Positions 54,736 through 62,330 of a stretch of 64,000 nt of DNA are shown in pieces. Each line of letters begins with the position of its first letter. The first letter of the stretch is position 1. The notes under the pieces are model-generated. The model was not told the DNA's origin. It saw only the letters and a program-made list of their open reading frames with translations, and ran no database searches. The translations under genes were made by a program, and so were the position numbers. This DNA comes from Phytoactinopolyspora alkaliphila (GTDB lineage Bacteria; Actinomycetota; Actinomycetes; Jiangellales; Jiangellaceae), in the NCBI RefSeq assembly GCF_010550695.1, contig NZ_JAAGOB010000001.1, forward strand, positions 186,001 to 250,000, in the 5' to 3' direction.

Positions 54736-55270
54736 GCGTCAGCCCGGCCGCCACGGCCAGGACTGCGAGGATCAGGAGAAGGCCCAGATCGGCCCCGGTA
54801 TCCGGGATGTCCGGGCCGTCCGTGCCCATGGTGCTGGTGAAGTTCAGGCGGATCTGGCCGTCCTGAGCTTGCAGATCGTTGCCCGTGTCAGCCGGCAGTG
54901 TGGCGCGGGCGAGGTATTCGCGGGTTTCACCGCTGCCGATGTCCGGTAGCGGGATCGCTTCGTCGCCGCCCACAGCGGACAGCGCGCGGACCGTACTCGT
55001 ATCCCCCGTGCATGAGTACGGTCCGCGCTGTTCCGGGGAGGAGATCCAGTCGCCGGGGCAGCTCTCGATCTCCAACTGGAGCCCGTCGATGCCCGTCAGG
55101 GGTGTGTCGTCGCCGATGACGGTGAGCGCCAGTGAGGCCCGTTCAGCGGCGGTGTTCGTGACGATGGCCAGCCACTCGACGGTCGAGCCGGGGGCGAGGC
55201 CGTCGAACTCGGGAGCCGACGGCTCCGATCTCACGTCCAGCCATTCGGGGGCGGTCATCTGATCAACCAC
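54680..55270 (-). CDS. Surface protein with sortase-like sorting signal, no signal peptide
   Basis: A 196-residue protein whose C-terminus is a classic wall-sorting layout: IPDTG (variant of LPxTG), a hydrophobic stretch LLLILAVLAVAAGLTL and a basic tail. The main part is beta-rich (VEWLAIVTNTAAERASLALTVIG, GQIRLNFTSTMG) with two cysteines that may form a disulfide. It starts at GTG 55270 within the end of the peptidase gene (8-nt overlap), and no signal peptide is visible, which is odd for a sortase substrate. Either secretion depends on a fused product made by frameshifting, or the N-terminus was lost. Confidence 0.6.
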   Translation of the reverse strand: MVDQMTAPEWLDVRSEPSAPEFDGLAPGSTVEWLAIVTNTAAERASLALTVIGDDTPLTGIDGLQLEIESCPGDWISSPEQRGPYSCTGDTSTVRALSAVGGDEAIPLPDIGSGETREYLARATLPADTGNDLQAQDGQIRLNFTSTMGTDGPDIPDTGADLGLLLILAVLAVAAGLTLRTLRVPHRRGSRPPARG

Positions 55271-56318
55271 ACCCCGAGGCGAGTCCGGTCAGCACGTTGA
55301 TCCGAACGAATGCCGGGATGGAAGGCTGCTGGGATCGCCAGCTCTGCCCGTACAGGCTGATCACGTAGACACGAAACGTTCCGAGAGCTAGAAGGTTCGG
55401 CTGAATTTGATACTGACGGGCCGAGGCGCCCATGGTGATCTGGGTGACCAGCGCGTTCGTGGTGTTGGTCCGTATTTCGACGCGATAGCCCGTCGGTGCC
55501 GGTCCCTCATCTGGCGCGTTCCACCGGATCTGCGCATGCTGGGTGAGACCCGGGTCGTTGCAGCGCAGGTTGGTGACTGGTCGCACTGTGGTCGTCGTGA
55601 CCTGAGACGACGTCTCGCCCAGGTCGGCGAAGGCGGCCATGGTTCCCGTGACGCGGGGGGCCACAGTGGACACCGCGAGAGCGGCGGCGAGCACACACAT
55701 GGCGGTTGTGCCCACGGCGCCGGTGGTCCGGCGACCGGGCGCCGTGTCGCCCCGCGTGTGCTCGTCTGCGGTGTCGCCCGTGCTACCAGCTGGCGGGTCC
55801 GCGGAGCCGTTCCCGCCTGAGCGCTGCGGACGTCGCCGGAACGACGTGACAAGCAGAGCGCCGACGACGACGCCCGCGGTGAATACCACGGGAGTCGACT
55901 GCGCCTCCCGGACCACCCGCCCCCAACCCGGCTGGGACCAGAAGACCCGGTCGGCCTCGTCCACCACGTAGGGGACGGCGTCTCGATCCGCGTTCGCATC
56001 GCCCTGCAGGACGAACCGGACGGCGGAACCACCGACCGGCTCTGCTGAGACGACGCGATGGGTCACCCTCGCGCCGTCGGCCCGGAAGACGCTGATCACA
56101 TCCCCGACGACGATCTCCTCCGCCGGCGTGCTCCGCGCCAGGGCGAGCGAGCCGACCGGGATCTCCGGCGCCATCGAACCGGACCGGAACACCAGGGGCC
56201 GGACCTCGAGCAGGACGGCCGCGAGCGCGGCGACGGCGCAGAGCACGCCGATCGCCGCCGCCACGGTCAACAGCGTCTCGTGTGCGGCCCGGCGCCAGAC
56301 GCGGATGCGGGTGGACAC
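55263..56318 (-). CDS. SipW-type signal peptidase I fused to a SipW-signal/Fn3-like module
   Basis: A 351-residue protein in two halves. Residues 1-165 form an S26B (SipW/ER-type) signal peptidase: membrane helix at 12-40, Ser48 in FRSGSMAPEIPVGS, His87 in VTHRVVS in place of the bacterial Lys, Asp107 in QGDANADRD, and a second helix at 143-160. After a Gly/Asp linker, residues 198-240 look like a SipW-dependent signal peptide (basic start, hydrophobic core, TGTMAAFADLGETSSQ), followed by an Fn3-like domain (about 246-340, WNAPDEGPAPTGYRVEIRT). GTG 56318, 9 nt after the TasA-like gene. Confidence 0.8.
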   Translation of the reverse strand: MSTRIRVWRRAAHETLLTVAAAIGVLCAVAALAAVLLEVRPLVFRSGSMAPEIPVGSLALARSTPAEEIVVGDVISVFRADGARVTHRVVSAEPVGGSAVRFVLQGDANADRDAVPYVVDEADRVFWSQPGWGRVVREAQSTPVVFTAGVVVGALLVTSFRRRPQRSGGNGSADPPAGSTGDTADEHTRGDTAPGRRTTGAVGTTAMCVLAAALAVSTVAPRVTGTMAAFADLGETSSQVTTTTVRPVTNLRCNDPGLTQHAQIRWNAPDEGPAPTGYRVEIRTNTTNALVTQITMGASARQYQIQPNLLALGTFRVYVISLYGQSWRSQQPSIPAFVRINVLTGLASGCG

Positions 56319-56327
56319 ACGCCCGCG

Positions 56328-56945
56328 CTACGAGGACTGGGTGGCCAGGAAACCGAAGACGGCCGTGGCGCCCGCTCCCTGCGGTGCCGCCTCGCCCACG
56401 TCCACCCGGAAGCAGAGGACTTCGGAGTCGCCCTCGGCGAGGAATCGGCCGGGTTCGGCGATTTCACCACCGGGCAGGGCGGCCGGTCCGAAGACGGGAT
56501 CACCCGGCGCGTCGAAGGCCGCCTCGTCGCAGGCAGCCGCCGAGCCGACGCCGACAATGGTGAGCTCCAGAGCTGCCGCGAGAGCGTCCGCCTCCGCTTG
56601 GTCGCCGTCACCGAGCGGTCCGACCTCGGTGTCCATCGCGTAGTCGAAGTCGAGACTACCGTTGTTGTTGACCTCGAGTGGGGCGACGACGGTGTCACCC
56701 GGGCCGGCGTTGTCCAGGGACAGCGACGTGAAGACGTAGGGCTCGGGATTGCCCTCGTTGTCTCCGTCGAATGCGATGTCGACGGAGCCTGTGGAGAATT
56801 CGGCGACCACGTCGCCGGAGTCGGTGAACTGGGCGAGTGTGACGGCGGTACCGATGCCGAGGACGGCACCGAGAGCGAGGAATGAGCGTACTCGGCCTCC
56901 ACCAGGGCCGGCGTGGTTCTTGTGAGCGTGCTCCGTTACGGACAC
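56328..56945 (-). CDS. TasA/CalY-like protein with SipW-dependent signal peptide
   Basis: A 205-residue secreted protein. Residues 18-45 match a SipW-type signal: RVRSFLALGAVLGIGTAVTL then AQFTDSGDV, followed by EFSTGSVDIAFDGD and a beta-rich domain with DNAGPGDTVVAPLEVNNNGSLDFDYAM, as in TasA and camelysin, which form fibres or surface layers. Two cysteines (AACDEA, VLCFRV) may pair. GTG 56945 is preferred for AGAAGGG 8 nt upstream; ATG 56969 lacks a site. The processing peptidase is encoded immediately downstream. Fibre formation is inferred from the family. Confidence 0.75.
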   Translation of the reverse strand: MSVTEHAHKNHAGPGGGRVRSFLALGAVLGIGTAVTLAQFTDSGDVVAEFSTGSVDIAFDGDNEGNPEPYVFTSLSLDNAGPGDTVVAPLEVNNNGSLDFDYAMDTEVGPLGDGDQAEADALAAALELTIVGVGSAAACDEAAFDAPGDPVFGPAALPGGEIAEPGRFLAEGDSEVLCFRVDVGEAAPQGAGATAVFGFLATQSS

Positions 56946-56985
56946 TGTGCCCACCCTTCTTGTTGACATGCGGACGCGAACAATG

Positions 56986-57046
56986 CCCCCAATGCCCCCC
57001 TCGCGAGCAACGCCCCCCGGCGAGTGCCCCCTGAACCGCGCCCCCC
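56986..57046 (-). promoter_or_regulatory. G-rich leader of the TasA-like gene
   Basis: On the minus strand five runs of five or six G (complements of C-runs at 56986, 56995, 57013, 57027 and 57041) are spaced 4-12 nt, a pattern able to form a G-quadruplex. It lies 41-101 nt upstream of the TasA-like start, in its presumed leader or promoter. Confidence 0.4.
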
Positions 57047-57146
57047 GGCGCGGCTTCTCGTGCCCGTGATTACCAACAATGGACGTCACTCTCTGTGATG
57101 TCAAGCGAGCCAGTTCGTCACGATTAGTGACCTCCGTGCAATCACC

Positions 57147-57152
57147 TAGAGT
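57147..57152 (+). promoter_or_regulatory. Leaderless -10 box for coaE (TAGAGT)
   Basis: TAGAGT, 7 nt, then GTG 57160, with no ribosome-binding site. The same hexamer precedes pyk. Confidence 0.5.
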
Positions 57153-57159
57153 TGTCTCC

Positions 57160-58347
57160 GTGTTGCGTGTGGGATTGACAGGAGGCATCGGTGCCGGAAA
57201 GTCAACCGTCGCCCGTCATCTCGGGTCGCTCGGAGCGGTGGTGATCGATGCTGATCACATCGCCCGTGAGGTGGTAGCGCCGGGAACTGCAGGCTTCGAG
57301 GCCGTCGTCGCTCACTTCGGCCACGGCGTGGTGAAGCCCGACGGATCGCTCGACCGCCCCGCCCTCGGCCGGCTGGTGTTCGCCGACGACGAGCGCCGTT
57401 CGGAGCTGAACGCGATCGTCCATCCGCGCGTCCATGAGCGTCGTACGGAGCTGGTAGCCGCGGCTCCGGTGGACGCCGTCGTCGTCGAGGACATCCCGCT
57501 CCTCGTCGAGAATGGCCTGGCGGTGGCATATCCACTGGTGATCGTGGTCCACGCTGAGGAAGGCATTCGCATCGAGAGGCTGGTGTCGCGAGGGCTGAGT
57601 GCCGACGACGCACGCGCCAGGATCCGGGCTCAGGCGACCGTCGAGGAACGCCGGGCCGCGGCCGACGTGTGGCTCGACAACTCCGGTCCGGTCGAGCGCC
57701 TCCTCGCCGATGTCGGCGCGCTCTGGGCGGACCGGCTGGTGGACTTCGAGGCGAACTGCCGCCAGGCGCGCCCGGCGCCGCGGCCGAGCCAGCCGGTCAT
57801 CGAGAAGGCGGATGCCTCGTGGGCGGCGACTGGGAACCGGCTGGTCGCGCGTATCGAGCACAGTGCCGGTGACCGCGCGCGGCGGGTGGACCACGTCGGC
57901 TCTACCGCTGTTCCCGGCCTGCCGGCGAAGGACGTCATCGACGTCCAGGTGGTGGCCGACGACCTGGCGACGGCGGTCGCACTGGCGGCCGAACTGTCCG
58001 ACGCGGGGTTCGCTCCGATGCCTGGCCGCTGGTTCGACACGCTGCGTGACGGCTCGCGGGAGGGGAAGTCCTTGGCGTGCAACGCCGATCCGGCGCGTGC
58101 GGTCAACGTCCACGTCCGCCCGGCCGGGTCGCCGGCGGTCCGGGATGTTCTGCTGTTCCGCGACTGGCTGCGGGATACACCGGAGGCAGTGCGCGAGTAC
58201 GCCGACCTCAAGCGTCGCCTCTCGCGGCACCGGTATGACCGCATGGACGACTACGCCGCCGCCAAGACTCCGTGGCTCAGAACCGCGCTGGCCCGCGCGG
58301 ATACGTGGGCGGAGCGTACCGGCTGGATCTCGCCCACAGGGCACTAG
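57160..58347 (+). CDS. coaE: Dephospho-CoA kinase fused to GrpB/UPF0157 domain
   Basis: A 395-residue fusion. Residues 1-200 are dephospho-CoA kinase (last step of CoA synthesis) with P-loop [26 protein letters not shown] and the lid-region [16 protein letters not shown]. Residues 215-395 form a GrpB-like domain of the nucleotidyltransferase-related type ([45 protein letters not shown]). The same fusion is known in mycobacteria, where the GrpB part helps folding or solubility. GTG 57160 appears leaderless. It overlaps the convergent PNPOx-like gene by 4 nt. Confidence 0.95.
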   Translation: MLRVGLTGGIGAGKSTVARHLGSLGAVVIDADHIAREVVAPGTAGFEAVVAHFGHGVVKPDGSLDRPALGRLVFADDERRSELNAIVHPRVHERRTELVAAAPVDAVVVEDIPLLVENGLAVAYPLVIVVHAEEGIRIERLVSRGLSADDARARIRAQATVEERRAAADVWLDNSGPVERLLADVGALWADRLVDFEANCRQARPAPRPSQPVIEKADASWAATGNRLVARIEHSAGDRARRVDHVGSTAVPGLPAKDVIDVQVVADDLATAVALAAELSDAGFAPMPGRWFDTLRDGSREGKSLACNADPARAVNVHVRPAGSPAVRDVLLFRDWLRDTPEAVREYADLKRRLSRHRYDRMDDYAAAKTPWLRTALARADTWAERTGWISPTGH

Positions 58348-59066
58348 CGCCCTGCGGCATCCAGCGGCGCCCGCATCGCGACGCGTTCGGGTACCGGGGC
58401 CCCAGCGGGCAGAAGGGGACACGGCTCGGGCTCGCCCCAGGCCAGGTGCAACGGCAGCACACCCGCCCATTCCCGATGCGTGACAAGATCCTCGTCGTCG
58501 TCTCCGGGAGGTCCTGAGCGCATCTTCACCGCCGCTTCCCGGAGGGACACCGCGATGACGCTGGTGGCCGCGAGCTCCTTGCGGGTCGGCAGGCGCGTGT
58601 TCGACCAGGAGCCCGGCGCGATGTGCTCCGTGAGAAGCCGCAGGGCCTCGACCTTCTCATCCGGGTCATCGACCACCCGTGGAACGCCGTGGATGACGGC
58701 GCTGGCGTAGTTCATCGAATGATGGAACACCGACCGGGCGTAGACCACACCGTCCAGCCGGGTGACCGCGACGCTGATGGGCGCTCCGCCGGAAGCGGCG
58801 ACGAGGCTGGCCGAGCCGGTGGAACCGTGTAGGTAGAGCGTGTCCCCGGAGCGGCCGTATCCCGTTGGCAAGATTACCGGTGCTCCGTCGCGGACGATGC
58901 CGAAATGGCAGATCAGGCAGGAATCGAGCAGCTCGTACAGCTGGGCGCGCTCGGTCTGCGCCCGCTTGGCCCCGCGACGGACCGTGCTCCGGCTCGTCGG
59001 CGAGAGCGGAACGGCGGTGGCTGCGGAGCCACGAACGGTGTCTGGTGCCTGGCTGAGATCGGTCAT
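58344..59066 (-). CDS. Pyridoxamine 5'-phosphate oxidase-family (flavin-binding) protein
   Basis: A 240-residue split-barrel protein. After [19 protein letters not shown] it shows the [21 protein letters not shown] strand pair, [21 protein letters not shown] and a C-terminal [14 protein letters not shown] segment, all typical of the NimA/flavin-nucleotide-binding branch of the PNPOx superfamily. True PdxH activity is uncertain. It is divergent from a MocR regulator (76-nt gap), a pairing often seen where MocR proteins sense PLP and control vitamin B6 genes. Confidence 0.8.
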   Translation of the reverse strand: MTDLSQAPDTVRGSAATAVPLSPTSRSTVRRGAKRAQTERAQLYELLDSCLICHFGIVRDGAPVILPTGYGRSGDTLYLHGSTGSASLVAASGGAPISVAVTRLDGVVYARSVFHHSMNYASAVIHGVPRVVDDPDEKVEALRLLTEHIAPGSWSNTRLPTRKELAATSVIAVSLREAAVKMRSGPPGDDDEDLVTHREWAGVLPLHLAWGEPEPCPLLPAGAPVPERVAMRAPLDAAGR

Positions 59067-59142
59067 GCCCTTCAGTGTCGGGGCTGGTGTGGCATTCTTG
59101 AACGGCCAATCACTGACGATTCAGGAAGGCCACTTTCGAGCC

Positions 59143-60534
59143 ATGGTGCCTGAACTGCCGATGACGCTGGACCGGCGCGCGTCGCGGCCGCTGGCCCGGC
59201 AGGTGGCCGACCACCTGCGGGAAGCTGCCGCGCAGGGGCTGCTGCGCATCGGTGACCGGTTGCCGTCGACGCGGGCGTTGGCCGCCTCGCTCGGCGTCAG
59301 CAGGACCGTCACGGCAGCGGCGTACGAGCAGCTCGTCGCGGAAGGCTGGATCGAGGCCAAGCACGGCTCGGGATCGTTTCTCGCGGCTGAGCCACCGGTG
59401 CCCGGTGGGCTACGTCGTACCACCCGATCCGTACGCACGGATCCGCGTCGCGGCAGCAGCGCCCCTCCCGATGCCCAGGTGGACCTGCGTCCCGGGTCGC
59501 CGTGGGCGGCGGGTCTCGTGGAGTCCACGTGGCGCCGGGCGTGGCGACGCGCGGGTGACGCGGCGCCAGATCCGCGCCCTGTACGGGCCGGCCTGCCCGC
59601 TTATCGGGCGGCCGTCGCCGAACACCTGCTCAGGCATCGCGGTCTCGGCGTCTCCGGTGGCGCGGTCCTGGCCACCGGCGGCACCAGCGCTGCGCTGACC
59701 GAACTCGCGCTCGCGTGGCTCGAACCCGGTGACGCGGTCGCGGTGGAGGAGCCCGGCTATCCACGCGCGGTCGGCGCGCTGCGAGCGGCAGGGCTGCGGG
59801 TCCTGCCGGTGCGGGTCGACGGCGGGGGACTGGTGGTCGACGACCTGCCCGAGAACGCGCGCGCGGTGTACTGCACCCCCGCCCACCAGTTCCCGCTCGG
59901 AGCGCGGCTGAGTGCCAGCCGCCGGATGGCGCTCGTCCAGTGGGCGCGGGACACCGGGGCGACGATCATCGAGGACGACTACGACGGTGAGCTGCGCTAC
60001 GACGTCGCGCCCCTCCCCATGCTCGCCGCCGTCGGGCCCGACGTCGTCGTCCATCTCGGAACCAGCAGCAAGATCATGACGCCGACGCTCGGGGTGGGGT
60101 GGATGGTGGCGCCTCGCTCCATCATCGCCGCGGTGCTCGCGTACCGGAACTCGGCCGGTATCGGGCCTTCGCTCGCCGGGCAGCGGGTGGTGACCGCGAT
60201 GGCGGAGTCCGGAGACCTGTCCAGGCATCTGCGCCGGGTCCGGCGTGAGCTGGCCGTGCGGCGCGACATCGTCGCATCGAAGCTCGCCACGGCTGGTCGC
60301 GTCGTCGTCGGCGATCGAGCTGGGGCACACCTGGTGACGCTCGTCGACGGTCCGGACGACGAACGGTGGGCCATCGCGGCGGCCGCCGCCTCCGGTGTCG
60401 CCCTGGATGGGGTGGGGCGTTGTTTCGCCGGAGTCCCGGATATGGCCGGCATCACGCTCGGATACGCGGCGCCGGCTCGGCGCGATGACCTGGAGCGTGG
60501 CCTCGAAGTCTTCCTGAACCTCGCACGGGGGTAG
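59143..60534 (+). CDS. MocR-type regulator (GntR wHTH + aminotransferase-like domain), PdxR-like
   Basis: A 463-residue regulator. The GntR winged helix spans about residues 8-80 (RPLARQVADHLREAA, LPSTRALAASLGVSRTVTAAAYEQLVAEGWI); the rest is a fold-type I aminotransferase domain with EEPGYPRAV, YCTPAHQFPLG, IIEDDYDGELRYD and the PLP lysine in LGTSSKIMTPTLGVGWM. Such proteins sense PLP or amines and switch a neighbouring gene. The divergent PNPOx-like gene is the likely target; GGCCA direct repeats at 59104 and 59127 lie in the shared gap. ATG 59143 fits the domain start; ATG 59161 is possible. Confidence 0.9.
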   Translation: MVPELPMTLDRRASRPLARQVADHLREAAAQGLLRIGDRLPSTRALAASLGVSRTVTAAAYEQLVAEGWIEAKHGSGSFLAAEPPVPGGLRRTTRSVRTDPRRGSSAPPDAQVDLRPGSPWAAGLVESTWRRAWRRAGDAAPDPRPVRAGLPAYRAAVAEHLLRHRGLGVSGGAVLATGGTSAALTELALAWLEPGDAVAVEEPGYPRAVGALRAAGLRVLPVRVDGGGLVVDDLPENARAVYCTPAHQFPLGARLSASRRMALVQWARDTGATIIEDDYDGELRYDVAPLPMLAAVGPDVVVHLGTSSKIMTPTLGVGWMVAPRSIIAAVLAYRNSAGIGPSLAGQRVVTAMAESGDLSRHLRRVRRELAVRRDIVASKLATAGRVVVGDRAGAHLVTLVDGPDDERWAIAAAAASGVALDGVGRCFAGVPDMAGITLGYAAPARRDDLERGLEVFLNLARG

Positions 60535-60600
60535 CCGGCTGATACCGCCGAGTTCTCCTGCGGCACACCCAATGGTTGGAAAGAATTCTCTAATAGGGGT

Positions 60601-60629
60601 TCACGAGCCGAAGATTTGCGAATACATTC
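60601..60629 (+). promoter_or_regulatory. Promoter of the amidase gene
   Basis: TTCACG (60601-60606), 17-nt spacer, TACATT (60624-60629); the start codon follows 41 nt later behind AGGAGG. Confidence 0.45.
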
Positions 60630-60670
60630 CAGGCCTACGTGGAGATCCTTTCGATCCAGGAGGAAGTGCC

Positions 60671-62206
60671 ATGCCCCCTGTCCCCCCATCCGATCCCTCC
60701 CACCTCACCCGGCGCCGCGCCCTGGCACTCGGCGGCGGCGCCCTGCTGGGAGCTGCCGCCGGTGTGTCCGGATTCGCCCTGCCCGCGCAGGCACGTACCG
60801 ACAGCAGCCTGGCCCGGGCCTTCGAGATCGCCGCGGATGCCCACGGCGTGCCCCGCGATCTCCTGGTGGCCGTCGGGCATGCCGAAACGCGGCTGACCCA
60901 GCATGACGGCCCGAGCCAGGCCCGTGGCTACGGCATCATGCACCTGGTCAGCAATCCGCAACACCGGACCCTGGCCGAAGCCGCGTCGCTGACCGGCCGC
61001 GCACCGGGGAAGTTGCGCACCGACCCGGCGGCCAACATCGACGGTGCGGCCGCGGTGTTGCGCGCCTATGCCGATGACGCCGGCTTCTCCCGGGCCGCGC
61101 GCGCCGACCTCGGGGCCTGGTACCCCGTCGTCGCCCGGTACTCGGGCGCCGCCAACGGCTACGTGGCGCGGTTCTACGCGGACGGCGTGTACGAGTCGCT
61201 CTGGACGGGCGCGTCGGCATCCGGTGTCATCCTCGACCCGCAGCCGGTGGAGCCGGACCGGGGCGCGGTGCTGACGACCCGCAGCGACGTGGGTGTGCTG
61301 ACGGCCGACTATCCGCCCGCGCTGTGGGCCGCGGCGCATTCGAGCAACTACACCGTGTCCAACCGGCCGAGCAGCTACCCGATCAACTACGTGGTGATCC
61401 ACATGATGCAGGGCACCTACGCCGGCAGCATCTCGTGGTTCCAGAACCCGTCGTCGAACGTCTCGGCCCACTACTGCATCCGCTCGTCCGACGGGCAGGT
61501 CACCCAGATGGTGCGGCACAAGGACTACGCGTGGCATGCCGGCAACTCCACCTACAACCGGCAGTCGATCGGCATCGAACACGAGGGCTACTTCGACCAG
61601 GCCTCCTGGTACACGGAGGCGATGTACCGCTCGTCGGCGGCACTGACCCGGCACGTCTGTGATATGTACGGGATCCCGAAGACGCGGTCGCGGATTATCG
61701 GGCACAACCAGGCGTCGTCGACCCCGTGCCCGGGCCAGATCTGGGACTGGACCCGGTACATGAACTACGTGACCGGAGACGGCGGTGGGGAGGTGGTATG
61801 GAGCACCATCGTGGACAACGGTTCGGCGGGCTTCAGTGCGGGCCCGAGCTGGGAGACGTCGTCGTACTCGTCGCAGCGCTACGGCGACAACTACCACTTC
61901 AACACGCCGGAGCCGGTGTCGGACGCGGCCTGGTTCTCCGCCACCCTGCCCGAGGCGGGAACGCATCGGGTCGAGGTCTGGTACCCGGCCAACTCCGGCT
62001 ACAACGACCGCACTCCCTACGTGGTGGCGACCTCGAGCGGGAACCAGACGGTCCAAGTGAATCAGCGCACGGGTGGTGGGGCGTGGCGTTCGGTCGGCAC
62101 CTTCTCCATGACAGCCGGCGCGAAGCAGGTGGTGGGCGTCAGCAGGTGGACCTCCGGCGGCGGCTACGTGATCGCCGACGCCGTCCGAATCTCCCGTCTC
62201 GCCTGA
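60671..62206 (+). CDS. Secreted N-acetylmuramoyl-L-alanine amidase, three-module
   Basis: A 511-residue Tat-exported wall hydrolase. TRRRALALGGGALL (residues 13-26) is a twin-arginine signal with cleavage near PAQA40. Residues 48-165 resemble an SLT-like domain (AADAHGVPRDLLVAVGHAETR); residues 215-370 are an Amidase_2/PGRP zinc amidase (NYVVIHMMQGTYAGSISWFQ, WHAGNSTYNRQSIGIEHEGY, GHNQASSTPCPG); residues 378-510 form a golvesin C-terminal-like beta domain (SAGPSWETSSYSSQRYGDNY, YVIADAVRIS). ATG 60671 with AGGAGG 7 nt upstream. Confidence 0.88.
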   Translation: MPPVPPSDPSHLTRRRALALGGGALLGAAAGVSGFALPAQARTDSSLARAFEIAADAHGVPRDLLVAVGHAETRLTQHDGPSQARGYGIMHLVSNPQHRTLAEAASLTGRAPGKLRTDPAANIDGAAAVLRAYADDAGFSRAARADLGAWYPVVARYSGAANGYVARFYADGVYESLWTGASASGVILDPQPVEPDRGAVLTTRSDVGVLTADYPPALWAAAHSSNYTVSNRPSSYPINYVVIHMMQGTYAGSISWFQNPSSNVSAHYCIRSSDGQVTQMVRHKDYAWHAGNSTYNRQSIGIEHEGYFDQASWYTEAMYRSSAALTRHVCDMYGIPKTRSRIIGHNQASSTPCPGQIWDWTRYMNYVTGDGGGEVVWSTIVDNGSAGFSAGPSWETSSYSSQRYGDNYHFNTPEPVSDAAWFSATLPEAGTHRVEVWYPANSGYNDRTPYVVATSSGNQTVQVNQRTGGGAWRSVGTFSMTAGAKQVVGVSRWTSGGGYVIADAVRISRLA

Positions 62207-62211
62207 CGCCG

Positions 62212-62283
62212 CCCCTGGCATGGGTTAAGGTCGTTGGAAACGGACATTTCGCCCACGATTGCGACCCTAACCCATGCCAGGGG
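62212..62283. terminator. Long palindrome between amidase gene and uvrB
   Basis: Arms 62212-62233 and 62262-62283 pair over 22 nt with one mismatch (core CCCCTGGCATGGGTTA), around a 28-nt loop. It begins 6 nt after the amidase stop and ends just before the uvrB promoter. There is no U-run; either a terminator or another palindromic insertion. Confidence 0.65.
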
Positions 62284-62294
62284 TCGGTAGTGAG

Positions 62295-62323
62295 GTGACG
62301 TTGTCGGTGGGTGAGCATACGGT
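62295..62323 (+). promoter_or_regulatory. uvrB promoter, leaderless type
   Basis: GTGACG (62295-62300), 17-nt spacer, TACGGT (62318-62323), 7 nt, then ATG 62331. The word GTTGTCGGT is repeated on both sides of the -10 box. No typical SOS (LexA) box was seen. Confidence 0.5.
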
Positions 62324-62330
62324 TGTCGGT

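Noticed and set aside
57202-58470. 422-codon minus-strand frame antisense to coaE
   Set aside because: CoaE and GrpB motifs are unambiguous on the plus strand; composition is that of a shadow frame.
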